A stretch of 64,000 nt of DNA from Massilia sp. W12 (GCF_037300705.1 NZ_CP147776.1:5772857-5836856), one strand, 5' to 3'. Numbered from the stretch's first letter, positions 45,506 through 55,664 are shown. Notes: generated from the sequence alone by a model not told the origin. Numbers and translations are program-made.

Positions 45506-47482
45506 ATGAGCGGCTATACCCAGAAGAACCGGCAACTTACCGTCACCACGCCCTTGGGCGATGATGTTTTGTTTATCAGCCGTATGACGGGCAAGGAGGC
45601 GCTGGGCCGCTTGTTTGAATACCGGGTTGAGATGTTCAGCGAGAAAAAAGATATCGATTTTGCCAAAATGCTCGGCAAAAAACTCACCGTCAAGCTGGAA
45701 TTGCCGGACAAGAGCAAGCGCGAGTTCAATGGCATTGTGACGCGCTTTTCCTGCAGCGGCGGGTTTGGCGAATTCACCCATTATGTGGCGGAAGTGCGGC
45801 CCTGGTTCTGGCTGCTGACGCGCACTGCCGATTGCTTTATCTTCCAGGATATGACGGTGATCGAGATTTTCAAAAAAGTGTGTCAGAAAGCCGCTTACGG
45901 CGGCATGGCCACGCTGGAAGTCAAGACCGAGCTGACCTATGAAAAAATCCCGTATTGCGTGCAGTACCGCGAAACCGATTTCGTGTTTCTGTCGCGCCTG
46001 ATGGAAAAATACGGCATCTATTATTACTTCAAACATGAGGGCGGCAAGCATACGCTGGTGTTGTGCGATTCGTATGGCCCGCATGTGAAGACGCCGAAGT
46101 ATGAAAAAGTCAAATTCGCCACAGATGAAACGCGCGACCGCGCTGGCGATGAGCGCATGTATTCATTGGTGGCAAGCGGCGAAGTCCAGTCTTCCAGCGT
46201 TTCTTTGAACGATTTTGACTTTGAAAAAGTGATGGCTTCGACCAGCGGCAGTCTGCGCGTGAAAGAGACCATCGCCGCCGCGTTTTCCCAGCCGGCCTAT
46301 GAAATGTATGACTATCCGGGCGGCTATATCACCGCAGACAGCGGCAAGCAGATCGCCAAGGGCGGCATCGAAGCGCTGCACGGGCAGTGCGAAGCGATTA
46401 TGGCGGACAGCAATGCGCGCGGCTTGAGTTGCGGCGCGATGGTCAGCCTGATCGAACATCCGCGCAGCGATTTGAATAAGGAATATCTGATCACGGATAT
46501 TTTCTACACCATGGAAACTGATGATTTCCGCGCCGGCCACAGCGGCGGTGCGCCGCTGGTGTTTGGCGCGCATCTGATCATGTTGGGCAAGGAGCATCGT
46601 TACCGCCCGCTGCCCAGCACGCCGCGCCCGCGCGTGTACGGGCCGCAGACCGCGATTGTGGTCGGCAAATCCGGCGAAGAGGTGTGGACGGATAAGTATG
46701 GCCGCGTCAAGGTGCAGTTCCATTGGGATCGCGAAGGCAAGAATGATGAAAAGAGTTCTTGCTTTGTGCGGGTGGCGCAAAGCTGGGCCGGCAAGCGCTG
46801 GGGCACGATGTTTATCCCGCGCGTCGGTATGGAAGTGGTGGTCGAGTTCCTGGAAGGGGACCCCGACCGCCCGCTGATCACCGGCTGCGTGTACAACTCA
46901 GACAATATGCCGCCTTACGATTTGCCGGCCAATCAAACCCGCTCCACCATGAAGACCAATTCGTCCAAGGGCGGCGGCGGCTTTAATGAATTGCGCTTTG
47001 AAGACAAAAAAGACGCGGAAGAAATTTTTGTCCAGGCCCAGCTGGATATGAACACCATCATCAAACGTCACGAAACGCGCAAGGTCGGTTTCGAGGCGAA
47101 AGATCCGGGCAATCAGACCATCGAAATCAAAAACGATCAAAAGCTGGAAGTCGGCAATGATCAAACCGTGCACATCGTCAAAAATCAAACCGTGAATGTG
47201 GATGCGGATCAAACCACGCATGTCAAAAAGAATCAGTCGCTGACGGTGGACATGAACCAGAATGTGAAGGTGAATCAGGCCAGCACGACCGAGGCGATCA
47301 AATCGCTGGAGTTGAAAGTGGGGGCCAGCTCGATCAAGCTGGAGCCGGCCAAGATCACCATCAAAGCGCCGCAAATCTCGATTTCAGCTGACGCCACCGC
47401 TGAATTCAAGGCCGGCGCGAAAATGGATATCAATGGCGGCGCCATGCTGACGGTGCAGGGCGGTTTGGTGAAAATCAATTAA
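45506..47482 (+). CDS. vgrG: T6SS spike protein VgrG (TssI)
   Basis: A 658-residue protein starting MSGYTQKNRQLTVTTPLGDD. The gp27-like part spans about residues 10-370, the gp5 OB-fold with GRVKVQFHWDREG follows near 400, and the C-terminal beta-helix has repeated NQTVNV-, DQTTHV- and NQSLTV-type strands and ends at VQGGLVKIN. No extra C-terminal effector domain, so it is a structural spike that needs PAAR or adaptor-loaded cargo. The ATG at 45506 is chosen by family alignment; the frame is open upstream. Confidence 0.95.
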   Translation: MSGYTQKNRQLTVTTPLGDDVLFISRMTGKEALGRLFEYRVEMFSEKKDIDFAKMLGKKLTVKLELPDKSKREFNGIVTRFSCSGGFGEFTHYVAEVRPWFWLLTRTADCFIFQDMTVIEIFKKVCQKAAYGGMATLEVKTELTYEKIPYCVQYRETDFVFLSRLMEKYGIYYYFKHEGGKHTLVLCDSYGPHVKTPKYEKVKFATDETRDRAGDERMYSLVASGEVQSSSVSLNDFDFEKVMASTSGSLRVKETIAAAFSQPAYEMYDYPGGYITADSGKQIAKGGIEALHGQCEAIMADSNARGLSCGAMVSLIEHPRSDLNKEYLITDIFYTMETDDFRAGHSGGAPLVFGAHLIMLGKEHRYRPLPSTPRPRVYGPQTAIVVGKSGEEVWTDKYGRVKVQFHWDREGKNDEKSSCFVRVAQSWAGKRWGTMFIPRVGMEVVVEFLEGDPDRPLITGCVYNSDNMPPYDLPANQTRSTMKTNSSKGGGGFNELRFEDKKDAEEIFVQAQLDMNTIIKRHETRKVGFEAKDPGNQTIEIKNDQKLEVGNDQTVHIVKNQTVNVDADQTTHVKKNQSLTVDMNQNVKVNQASTTEAIKSLELKVGASSIKLEPAKITIKAPQISISADATAEFKAGAKMDINGGAMLTVQGGLVKIN

Positions 47483-47492
47483 GGGGAACCCA

Positions 47493-47939
47493 GTGCGCAT
47501 CCTGCCTTTGTGTTTATTCTTAGCCGCCTGCGCACCGCCGGCCGACGCCGGGGCCGGCGCCTCTGCTGCGCCGGGCGCCGCAGCGGCGCCAGCCGGCCCG
47601 CCGCCCGGTGCGCGCGGCAAGCGCGCCGCGCCGCCCGAGGTGGCGCCAGTGCAATTGAATGGCGTGACATACCGGGTTTTGCATTGGGGCCGCGCGGAAG
47701 GCTTGCCGCAAAATGGCGGTTATCTGGAAGCGCTGGATGGCAAGGGACAGCGCTTGTGGCTGGCGCAAGTGTTCGCCGGCGCGCGCAATCCGGCGCTGGA
47801 AGGCGATGTGCAAGACGTGTTTTTCACCGAACTCAAGCTGGCCAAGGATGGGCGGCGCTTGTGGTTGCGTGATGAACAAGGGCGTGAATTTTTGTTTGAT
47901 CCGGCCACGCGCAAAGGCGCGCCGGCCCCGGCCCCATGA
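47493..47939 (+). CDS. Small lipoprotein downstream of vgrG
   Basis: 148 residues from a GTG with AAGGGGAA just upstream, ten bases after vgrG. The lipobox LAAC at about 10-13 marks a lipoprotein; a Pro/Ala/Gly linker follows, then a domain with VTYRVLHWGRAEGLPQNGG and LWLRDEQGREFLFDP. No family recognised. The place behind vgrG would suit an immunity or accessory protein, but VgrG itself carries no toxin. Confidence 0.7.
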   Translation: MRILPLCLFLAACAPPADAGAGASAAPGAAAAPAGPPPGARGKRAAPPEVAPVQLNGVTYRVLHWGRAEGLPQNGGYLEALDGKGQRLWLAQVFAGARNPALEGDVQDVFFTELKLAKDGRRLWLRDEQGREFLFDPATRKGAPAPAP

Positions 47940-48415
47940 GTACGCAGGATCTGGCGGCGATCCGCTGGGAATGGCTGGCGTTTGACCAGTTCAGCCCGCA
48001 CAGCCTGTATCACACCCTGGCCCTGCGCAGTCAGGTGTTTGTAGTGGAGCAGGCTTGCCCCTATCTCGACCCGGATGGTCTGGACTTGCAGGCCATGCAC
48101 TTACTGGCCTGGGATGAGCGCGCGCAGCCGCAATTGGCGGCCTGCTTGCGCGTCTTGCCGGCGGGAGTGAAATACCCGGAAGCGGCGATTGGCCGGGTGG
48201 TGTGCGCGCCGGCCTGGCGCGGCTGCGGCCTGGGGCGCGCATTGATGCAAGAAGCCTTGACGCGCTTAAGCCCCGGCGGGCGCAGCCCGGCGCTGCGGCT
48301 GGCGGCGCAACATTATCTGCAAGCGTTTTACGCCGGATTTGGCTTTGCACCCTGTTCCGGGGTGTATGACGAAGACGGGATTGCGCATGTGGACATGTTG
48401 CGCCCGGCGCGGTAA
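47936..48415 (+). CDS. ElaA-like GNAT acetyltransferase
   Basis: A 159-residue protein overlapping the lipoprotein stop (ATGA). It has the ElaA pattern: LYHTLALRSQVFVVEQACPY, then the acetyl-CoA loop IGRVVCAPAWRGCGLGRALM and AQHYLQAFYAGFGFAPCSGVYDEDGI. The substrate is unknown. Co-transcribed with vgrG by spacing, although ElaA proteins are not known T6SS parts. Confidence 0.85.
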   Translation: MSTQDLAAIRWEWLAFDQFSPHSLYHTLALRSQVFVVEQACPYLDPDGLDLQAMHLLAWDERAQPQLAACLRVLPAGVKYPEAAIGRVVCAPAWRGCGLGRALMQEALTRLSPGGRSPALRLAAQHYLQAFYAGFGFAPCSGVYDEDGIAHVDMLRPAR

Positions 48416-48606
48416 ACCTTGCCGGCAGGAAAATGTAAGGCGGCGCCGGGTCTGATCCAGGCCGGCATGGCCGCGTTGCAGGCTGGACATTGCGCTACAA
48501 TTCCCGTTTTACTGTCTTGTTGTGGCGTCGCTGTGGCTGCTGTTTGCGCCGCCTTCCCGTATCCCTTTCCGCGCTGTGTCCGGCGCGGCTTTTCGATGGA
48601 GATCTC

Positions 48607-49500
48607 ATGAAGAACGTATTGACTGCAACCGGCCTGACGCTGGCCGTTTTGTTGTCCGCTTGCGGTGGCGGCGGTTCCAGCACCCCGACGCCGACGCCGA
48701 CTCCCACGCCGACGCCGACTCCGACGCCAACCCCGACGCCGACGCCGGGCGGCACGTCGATTTCCAGCGTGACGCCGGACAAACTGATGTATGGCGCGAG
48801 CGTGAAATTCACCGTCAGCGGCGCCAATCTGGGCGACAGCCTGAGCGCAGCCTCCACTTCCTGCAGCGGCATGACCAAGGTGGCCGGCGGCAGCGCCACG
48901 CAGCAAGTCTTTACCTGCACCCCGACCGCAACCGGCGGCATTACCCTGAATTTCAGCAATGGCGGTTTAAGCTCGACCTTCGCTTCGGCGCAAACTGTGC
49001 CCTTGCCGCAAGTCACCATGAAGACCAGCCTGGGCGATATGGTGTTGGAACTGTATCCGGCGAATGCGCCGATTTCGGTTGATAACTTCCTGAAATACAC
49101 CAAAGATGGTTTCTACACCAATCTGATTTTCCATCGTGTGATCAGCACCTTTGTGATTCAGGGCGGCGGCTTTGACAGCAATATGACGGCCAAGTCCACC
49201 ACTTATGCGCCGATCAAGCTGGAATCCAAAAATGGCTTGAGCAATGTGCGCGGCACGCTGGCGATGGCGCGCACCAGTGATCCGAATTCCGCCACCTCGC
49301 AGTTCTACATCAATGTGGTGGACAATCTTTCGCTCGACGGCAGCACTGCCGGCGTGAATGGCTATGCGGTGTTTGGCAAAGTGTTGACCGGCTTGGATGT
49401 GGTGGACAAGATCAAGGTCGTGCCGACCTCAACCAAGAATGGCTTTACCGATGTGCCGGTGGCGCCGGTGCTGATCACCAGCGCCACTCAGACCCAGTAA
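48607..49500 (+). CDS. Lipoprotein cyclophilin-type peptidyl-prolyl isomerase
   Basis: A 297-residue protein. Start at 48607 with GGAG upstream and a lipobox (LLSACGGGG). Eleven Thr-Pro repeats (48682-48747) form a stiff linker, followed by a small IPT-like domain and, from about residue 137, the cyclophilin domain (FHRVISTFVIQGGGF, GTLAMARTSDPNSATSQFYINV). Predicted to work in the periplasm, anchored to a membrane. Ends at a strong terminator. Confidence 0.88.
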   Translation: MKNVLTATGLTLAVLLSACGGGGSSTPTPTPTPTPTPTPTPTPTPTPGGTSISSVTPDKLMYGASVKFTVSGANLGDSLSAASTSCSGMTKVAGGSATQQVFTCTPTATGGITLNFSNGGLSSTFASAQTVPLPQVTMKTSLGDMVLELYPANAPISVDNFLKYTKDGFYTNLIFHRVISTFVIQGGGFDSNMTAKSTTYAPIKLESKNGLSNVRGTLAMARTSDPNSATSQFYINVVDNLSLDGSTAGVNGYAVFGKVLTGLDVVDKIKVVPTSTKNGFTDVPVAPVLITSATQTQ

Positions 49501-49514
49501 ATCTTGCTGTGCTG

Positions 49515-49545
49515 AAAACGCCCCGCTTGCCAGCGGGGCGTTTTT
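49515..49545. terminator. Bidirectional rho-independent terminator
   Basis: AAAACGCCCCGC / GCGGGGCGTTTT stem with a short loop and T-runs on both strands. It serves both the cyclophilin gene and the convergent hsdR gene, whose stop codon touches it. Confidence 0.92.
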
Positions 49546-52500
49546 CATTCCGCGCGCAGATTTTTGCCGCGCACCAGGGCGATGCGCACAATTTGATTGC
49601 AGACGGTGCGCGCATGCTCCATTCCCAGCATTAAAAACAGACGCGGCAGCAGCCGGCTCTTGATAATGCTTTCCACCTGCTCCGGATTGAGCGTGTTTTC
49701 ACGCAAGGCCGGTTGCACCACATCATCAATCGCCAGCGCTTGATCAACATAAGCGCTTTGCTGCGCCGCATTGGCGGCGGCGAAATGCGCTTCGCCCAGG
49801 CACAGGCGGAACAAACCGTAGTAGGCGGCAGCGCTGCGGCGGCGCTGGAAAATTTCCGGCAGGGTGTCAATCTGCCGGCTTTGCCATTGCTGCTCAAGTT
49901 GCCGCCACAAGGCATGCTGTTGCTGCCAGTCCTGTCCCGCTTGCGCAGCGCGCTGCAGCGCTTGGGCATAACGTTGCTGGAACAGCTGGCGCGCATAGGG
50001 GTCGTCATCCAACTCCTGTTCCAAGGCCAGGCGCAAACGCTGCTTGCTCAGTTCCGCCTCGTTTTGCCAGCGCTCCGGGCTCCAACTGTGGTCTTCCTGC
50101 ACATTTTCTTGCGCGCTCATGCCATGTCTTTGCAAACAGGTGGCGCATAACTGCAGCAGGCGCGGATCCGGGCTTTGATTCGCATCTTGCAGCGCGCGCC
50201 GGTACAGCAGACTGAAAAAACGCAGGCTTTGCAAATGTGAATCGAGTTCGGCGGCCCCGGCTTCCTGCTGCGGCAGGCGGCTGCTGAGTACGCTTTGCAA
50301 GGCCCAGGCGTAGTTGGCGAAGGCTTGGCAGAAAGCCTGACGCAATTTGTGCGATTGATCTTGCAGCACTTGCGAGCTGTATTGCGGCAGCAGGCGGCAG
50401 CGCAAGTGTTCGCGCAATTTATCCGTCAGCAAGGGATGCGTCGCTTCCAATGAAAACAGGGCGAATAATTGTTGCTGCAAAGGGGCCAGTTGTTGCCACA
50501 GCTGGCGCGTGGAATGCAGCAGGCCCTCCAGATCCTGGCGCGGATAGCCGGACAGCAATTGGGTTTGCCAGCCGCGCGGCGCGCGCGCGCTGTCGATTTG
50601 CGCCAGCTGGCCGCGATAATCAATCAGCAGCCCGTATTGTTTTTGCGCATGACGCCGGTTACAGCGATGCAGCACATCCAGCAGCATATATTCCGGCAGA
50701 ACGCCATCCAGATACTGCACCGCAAGCGCGGCCCCGGGCGCGCTTTTTTCCACCACCACCAGCAAATCAGGCCCATGCGCAGCATGGAATTCCTGCAGGG
50801 TTTGCCGCTCATACTGTTCAAAATTGTCGAAATGGCTTTCGATTTGCGCCTGCCATGCCTGCAACAGGGCCGGATCTTCCGCGCCGTCGCCTTCCGCGAT
50901 TTCCGGCGCCGCCAGCAACAGCGCGCTGTGCGCCAGGCCGCTGGCTTGCAGCAAATGCGCCAGCCGGATCGCCGCGCTTTTATTGCGGCACAAGACCATG
51001 CCTTTCAAGCCCGGCGCGGCGGGACGCACATGGCGGCTGAAATGCAGGGCGATATCCAGCGCCAGCACGGCGTCGCGCGCATCTGCCGCCATCTGCTGCA
51101 GGCGCGTGAGCAGGGCCAGATTCAATTCCCGCTCCGCCGTTTGCATATCGTGCATGCTGGCGGCCAGCCATTGCGCCCCATTCACCGGTTGTGGCGGCAA
51201 GGGTCTTTCTTCATATTGCAGCGGTGCGATTAAGCCGTCCTGCAATGCTTGTTGCATGCTGTAGCGGTGCAAGAGCGGGCCTAAAGCGTGCTGATCGTAT
51301 TCGCGTTGCAGCAGGGCGCTGCCGGAAAACGCCAGGAAGGCGGCGCGCGGCAAGGCTTTTTTCATGCGCGCGTACAGTTCGGCGTGCGGGCCGCGCAAGC
51401 CTTCATCCAACAGCACCACCAATTGGTGGCTGGGGTTGTAGCACAAGTCGAGCGCGGCGGCGGCGGCGAAGCGCTGCACCTGGGTAAACACAATCCGTTC
51501 ATTGCCGGAACTGATGCGGCGCGCCAATTCATGCCCGGAGCGGCTTTTGCCGCGTTCGCTTTTGCCGCCGCCCAAACCGCAATGCTGGAACTGCAGCGCC
51601 ATTTGCGCTTCCACTTCGCTGCGTTCGCTGATGATCAGAATACGGCAATCTTTCAAGCCTTCATGCAGCAGCATGGCGCGCGCCAAAAACGCCATGCACA
51701 TGGTTTTCCCGGCTCCGGCGGCATGCCATAGCAAACCGCCGAGGCGTGCGCCGCGCTCATTGCGCTGGCTGATGCGCTCCAGGCAGGAGCGCACCGCAAA
51801 AAATTGCTGGCTGTGCGCCGCCAGCCGGCCTTGCCGCTTGTCGTGCAACATATACGAGGCGAGAAACTCCAGCAGGCGCGCCGGTTGCAGCAAGCCCAGC
51901 ACCAGGGTGTGCGCCTGATCCAGTTGCTGCTCTTCCTGCCATAAGCGTTTGAGTTGATTGCGCTGCGCCAGACTCAGCTCGTTTTGCAATTGGTTGCGCA
52001 CTTCCATGCTCAACGGGGTGTTCAAGAGGCGCTGTAAATATTCTTCGCTGTATTGCTCTTCATGCCAGCAAGACCAGTGCGGCGCGCCGCTGCAGGCGTA
52101 GCGGCCACTGTGCGCGCCGAGCGCAAACAAAAGCTGGGCGTGGCCATACAAATGGGCCAGTTCATGCGCTTCTTGCAATTGCTGATGCTGCGCCATGGCT
52201 TGCTCCAGCTGTTGCGCATCGCTGGGCGCGGCGGCGTCGCCGGTTTCAATCAAGGCCAGCGGAATCCCGTTGACGAAACACACCAAACCGGCTTGCCGCA
52301 CATGCTTGCCCTGCGCTGCGCACATCTCAAACATATCGCACACTTCATAGCGATTCGCTTTGCGGTTGTGCCAGTCGATAATCGGCACCGTGGGCTGATG
52401 TTTTTTGCCATCCGGCAGAAATTCAGTGATTGTCACGCCCAGCCGCAATTTGTCATACAGCTGCGCGCTCATGCCGGCTACGCCCTGTTGCAGGGACAGG

Positions 52501-52769
52501 CTGCTGACTTCACGCACGATTTGCTCAATCCCGTTCGGGGTCAGCAAATGCGCTTGGCCATTGTGTTGATAGCGCCGGCTTTGCAATACTTCCACCAGAC
52601 TGCTGTGCAACAGCGCCTGGCGGCGGTTGCCGCGTTTCGCCAGCGCCTGTTGCGGCGACAGATAATGCCAGCCGAGTGCGCACAGCAGATTCAAGGTGCG
52701 CAGATGGCGCGTGCTTTGGTTGCCGTCGGTATGCATGGCGGCAGGTTGGGAATCGATTGCGTTGGACAT
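49545..52769 (-). CDS. hsdR: Type I restriction enzyme R subunit (HsdR), possibly with degenerate nuclease
   Basis: A 1074-residue protein from the ATG at 52769 with GGGGAGA before it. The N-terminal nuclease region has the family segment VCFVNGIPLALIET near residue 165-175, but the usual E-x-K is E-T-G and the usual Asp before it is absent (VRQAG). The translocase has a good Walker A (WHAAGAGKT) near 370, a DE Walker B (VVLLDEGLRG) instead of DEAHR, and FSGSAL in motif III. The C-terminal helical part is normal in length. It may translocate or bind without cutting; this is inference from motif loss. Confidence 0.85.
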   Translation of the reverse strand: MSNAIDSQPAAMHTDGNQSTRHLRTLNLLCALGWHYLSPQQALAKRGNRRQALLHSSLVEVLQSRRYQHNGQAHLLTPNGIEQIVREVSSLSLQQGVAGMSAQLYDKLRLGVTITEFLPDGKKHQPTVPIIDWHNRKANRYEVCDMFEMCAAQGKHVRQAGLVCFVNGIPLALIETGDAAAPSDAQQLEQAMAQHQQLQEAHELAHLYGHAQLLFALGAHSGRYACSGAPHWSCWHEEQYSEEYLQRLLNTPLSMEVRNQLQNELSLAQRNQLKRLWQEEQQLDQAHTLVLGLLQPARLLEFLASYMLHDKRQGRLAAHSQQFFAVRSCLERISQRNERGARLGGLLWHAAGAGKTMCMAFLARAMLLHEGLKDCRILIISERSEVEAQMALQFQHCGLGGGKSERGKSRSGHELARRISSGNERIVFTQVQRFAAAAALDLCYNPSHQLVVLLDEGLRGPHAELYARMKKALPRAAFLAFSGSALLQREYDQHALGPLLHRYSMQQALQDGLIAPLQYEERPLPPQPVNGAQWLAASMHDMQTAERELNLALLTRLQQMAADARDAVLALDIALHFSRHVRPAAPGLKGMVLCRNKSAAIRLAHLLQASGLAHSALLLAAPEIAEGDGAEDPALLQAWQAQIESHFDNFEQYERQTLQEFHAAHGPDLLVVVEKSAPGAALAVQYLDGVLPEYMLLDVLHRCNRRHAQKQYGLLIDYRGQLAQIDSARAPRGWQTQLLSGYPRQDLEGLLHSTRQLWQQLAPLQQQLFALFSLEATHPLLTDKLREHLRCRLLPQYSSQVLQDQSHKLRQAFCQAFANYAWALQSVLSSRLPQQEAGAAELDSHLQSLRFFSLLYRRALQDANQSPDPRLLQLCATCLQRHGMSAQENVQEDHSWSPERWQNEAELSKQRLRLALEQELDDDPYARQLFQQRYAQALQRAAQAGQDWQQQHALWRQLEQQWQSRQIDTLPEIFQRRRSAAAYYGLFRLCLGEAHFAAANAAQQSAYVDQALAIDDVVQPALRENTLNPEQVESIIKSRLLPRLFLMLGMEHARTVCNQIVRIALVRGKNLRAE

Positions 52770-52885
52770 GCTGTCTCCCCTCAGATGAAGTGCAGATAAG
52801 CATGTTAGCCAGCGCAATCCGCGCCAACAATGCAAGAAATCTCATGGTTTTTGCCGGCGCACACGGACACTGGAAGCGGCTGGAT

Positions 52886-54112
52886 TCAGATCTCTGTGCG
52901 TTGAAACGGCAGGGCGCCGGCGATAAAGCGCTCAATCAATTCCATTTTTTGCTGCAGCAAGGCGGCGCGCGCCGCGTGTTCCAATTGCAGTCTGTGCGCC
53001 GCTTGATTCAGGCTGGCGCTGATCTCCGTTTGCGCTGGCGGCGGCGGCAGCCAGATCTGTAAATCATGCAATTGCTTGCTGCTGAGCTGCGGATAGCTGG
53101 AGCCGGCCACCAGGCTGGCGATTTGCTGCTGCAAAGCGGCCCCGAACAGGCTGTGATACAGGAAATCGGTGCTGATCTGCGCTCCCGGCGTGAGCACCGC
53201 CATGCCGCTGGAGGCGATGCAGCCCTCATGTTCCGGCAGGGCGCGCGCCAGCCCCTGCAGATCAGGCCGCACCAGCGATAACAAAACATCGCCGGCATGC
53301 ACCACGCGCCGCGCGCGCGCCGGCGCATCGGCTAAGCTGTGCAGATCCGGCGCACGCCAGATGTCGCCTTGCTTTAAGTGTTCAATCCGCAAATAACGGA
53401 TCGGCTCTTGCGGCGGCCATTTGCTGCGCACCAGCGATTCGGCGTCGATTCGCACCGCATCGCCGAGGCGGACTTGGCGCCAGCCCTGATCGCTGCGCGG
53501 GCGCAGCAAAAAGTGTTGCAGATTGGCTTGTTGCTGGCGGCTGTTGGCGATCAATTCATCACTGGTCTGCAGCGCCGCATCCCAGCACTGCAAGGCGTCC
53601 ACCATCACTTGCTGCTGCGCCATAGGCGGCAGCAAGACCGGGAATTGGCGTAATTGACTGATGCTGATCGAGGCTAAGCTGGTGCTGCGCTTGCCATAGC
53701 GCAAAAAGAAGCGCCGGCCATGGCTGGAGGCGGTCAGCGCGCTGAGAAAGTGCGGCAGCAATTGGCTGCGCTCGGTTTTCACCACAAACACATGATTTTG
53801 ATGCACGCAGGGCGCAATCTGTCCCTGCCAGACATCGCCGCGCCCGAGCATGTCGAAATTTCCGCCCTCGGTCAGCAGCACATCGCCGACCGCCAGCGCA
53901 TAGCGCGCGATTTGCCTGGGATCTAAGCGCATATGCTTGATGTCTTGCAAATCGAGATAACCGTCCTGCACATTGGCGACCCGGATATACGGCACCTCCT
54001 GCGCCGCCGGCGGAGTGTGCCGGCTCAGCGCCAGACCGGTGCGCACGCATGCTACCTGCTCCAGCGGCGCCATGCGCCAGCCGGGCGGCAAGGCCGGACA
54101 ATCTGCCTGCAT
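52886..54112 (-). CDS. hsdS: Type I restriction-modification specificity subunit HsdS
   Basis: A 408-residue protein with two target-recognition domains separated and followed by conserved helices. TRD1 starts near VPYIRVANVQDGYLDL and TRD2 near IRYLRIEHLKQGDIW; each is followed by a L/I-P-L-P-P-type motif (FPVLLPPMAQQQ, IWLPPPPAQTEI). It sets the bipartite recognition sequence for HsdM and HsdR. The ATG shares one base with the hsdM stop (TGATG). A 117-base gap separates it from hsdR. Confidence 0.9.
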   Translation of the reverse strand: MQADCPALPPGWRMAPLEQVACVRTGLALSRHTPPAAQEVPYIRVANVQDGYLDLQDIKHMRLDPRQIARYALAVGDVLLTEGGNFDMLGRGDVWQGQIAPCVHQNHVFVVKTERSQLLPHFLSALTASSHGRRFFLRYGKRSTSLASISISQLRQFPVLLPPMAQQQVMVDALQCWDAALQTSDELIANSRQQQANLQHFLLRPRSDQGWRQVRLGDAVRIDAESLVRSKWPPQEPIRYLRIEHLKQGDIWRAPDLHSLADAPARARRVVHAGDVLLSLVRPDLQGLARALPEHEGCIASSGMAVLTPGAQISTDFLYHSLFGAALQQQIASLVAGSSYPQLSSKQLHDLQIWLPPPPAQTEISASLNQAAHRLQLEHAARAALLQQKMELIERFIAGALPFQRTEI

Positions 54113-55650
54113 CAGCCGCCCACCACTTTCAATTCCTGCGGCAGAATGCCGAGTGCGCGCAAATGTTGATCCATTTCTTCTTCCAGAGTATGCAATTGGC
54201 GCTGCAATAAGGCGCGTTCTGCGCGCAGACTCAGGAAATCAGTCTCAGTCTGGTCTTTTTGCGACAGCACATAGCGCGAAATATTCAGATTGTATTCATT
54301 GCGCGCCAGTTCTTCCTCATCCGCCAGCCAGGCGTACCCCGGCACGCTCTGGCGCGCTTGCACCGTGTGCAAAATCTTTTCAATGTCGCAGGGCCGCAAT
54401 TGGTTTTGATTTTTGCCATCCTGATAGGCGTTGCTGGCGTCGATAAACAGCACATCGCGCCGCTGCCGCTGGCGTTTGAAGAGCAAAATCGCGGCTGGAA
54501 TGCCGGTGCCGTAAAACAGCTTTTCCGGCAGCCCGATCACCGCATCGAGCAGGTTTTCCTGCACCAGCTGGCGGCGGATCAAGCCTTCCGCCGCACCCCG
54601 GAACAAGACCCCGTTCGGGGCCACCACCGCCATTCTGCCAGTGTCTTGGCGCATGCTTTCAATCATATGCAAAATAAAGGCGTAATCGCCCTTGGTGCGC
54701 GGCGGCAGACCGCGTCCGAAACGGTTCCAGGGATCTTCCAACAGGCTTTCATGGCCCCATTTTTCCAGCGAGAACGGGGGATTCGCCACCACCACATCAA
54801 AGCGCATCAATTGCCCATCGCGCTCCAGCAGCTTGGGTGTGCGCAGCGTGTCGCCCCATTCGATGCGGTGATTGTTTTCGCCGTGCAAAAACATATTCAT
54901 CTTGGCCAGCGCCCAGGTCGAATTAATCGCTTCCTGGCCGTACAGCTCATATTCGCGGCTTTGTTCGCGCTGGCGGATCAGTTGCCCGCATTTCATCAAC
55001 AGCGAACCGGAGCCACAGGTCGGATCGTAAATTTTCTCGCCGCGTTTGGGATCGACCAGCAACGCCATTAATTGCGAGATTTCCGGCGGGGTGTAAAACT
55101 CGCCCGCTTTTTTGCCGCTGCTGGCGGCGAAATGCTTGACCAGAAATTCGTAAGCATTGCCGATCACATCCAGCGCGCCAACCCGGCTCGGACGCAGATT
55201 CAAAACCGGCTTGGCGAAATCTTCCAGCAGATGGCGCAGGATATCGTTTTTCACCGCCTCCTCGCCCAGCCGGGTGGAATTGAAGCTGATATCGCGGAAC
55301 ACTTCGCGCAATTTGCCGGCGTTTTGCTCGGCGATCAGATGCAGCGCGCGGTCGATCCGCTCGCCATTGCCGGGCTGATGGCGCTTTGCGTGCAGACTGT
55401 GGAAATTCGCTTCCGGGGCCAGCACAAAATTTTCCGCCTGCATCAATTCTTCAATCAGCTCGGGATGTTCGCCGAACATTTTTTGATGCCCTTCATAATG
55501 GTCTTGCCACACATCCGAGATGTATTTCAAGAACAGCATGCTGAGCACATAATCTTTATAGACATTGGAATCGACCACGCCGCGAAAGGTGTCACAGGCC
55601 TCCCACACTGCGCGGTTGATCACATCTTGTTCAATCGCTTGCTGGTTCAT
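54112..55650 (-). CDS. hsdM: Type I restriction-modification methyltransferase HsdM
   Basis: A 512-residue N6-adenine methyltransferase. The N-terminal helical domain (AVWEACDTFRGVVDSNVYKDYVL) is followed by AdoMet motif I DPTCGSGSLLMKCG near 215 and catalytic NPPFSLEKWG near 290, both intact. A good GGGAG site precedes the ATG. It can methylate as M2S1 with HsdS. Confidence 0.93.
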   Translation of the reverse strand: MNQQAIEQDVINRAVWEACDTFRGVVDSNVYKDYVLSMLFLKYISDVWQDHYEGHQKMFGEHPELIEELMQAENFVLAPEANFHSLHAKRHQPGNGERIDRALHLIAEQNAGKLREVFRDISFNSTRLGEEAVKNDILRHLLEDFAKPVLNLRPSRVGALDVIGNAYEFLVKHFAASSGKKAGEFYTPPEISQLMALLVDPKRGEKIYDPTCGSGSLLMKCGQLIRQREQSREYELYGQEAINSTWALAKMNMFLHGENNHRIEWGDTLRTPKLLERDGQLMRFDVVVANPPFSLEKWGHESLLEDPWNRFGRGLPPRTKGDYAFILHMIESMRQDTGRMAVVAPNGVLFRGAAEGLIRRQLVQENLLDAVIGLPEKLFYGTGIPAAILLFKRQRQRRDVLFIDASNAYQDGKNQNQLRPCDIEKILHTVQARQSVPGYAWLADEEELARNEYNLNISRYVLSQKDQTETDFLSLRAERALLQRQLHTLEEEMDQHLRALGILPQELKVVGG

Positions 55651-55664
55651 GCTTTTCTCCCGGT

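Noticed and set aside
48681-48747. Thr-Pro coding repeat considered as CRISPR or regulatory repeat
   Set aside because: In-frame dipeptide repeat forming a lipoprotein linker; no spacers.
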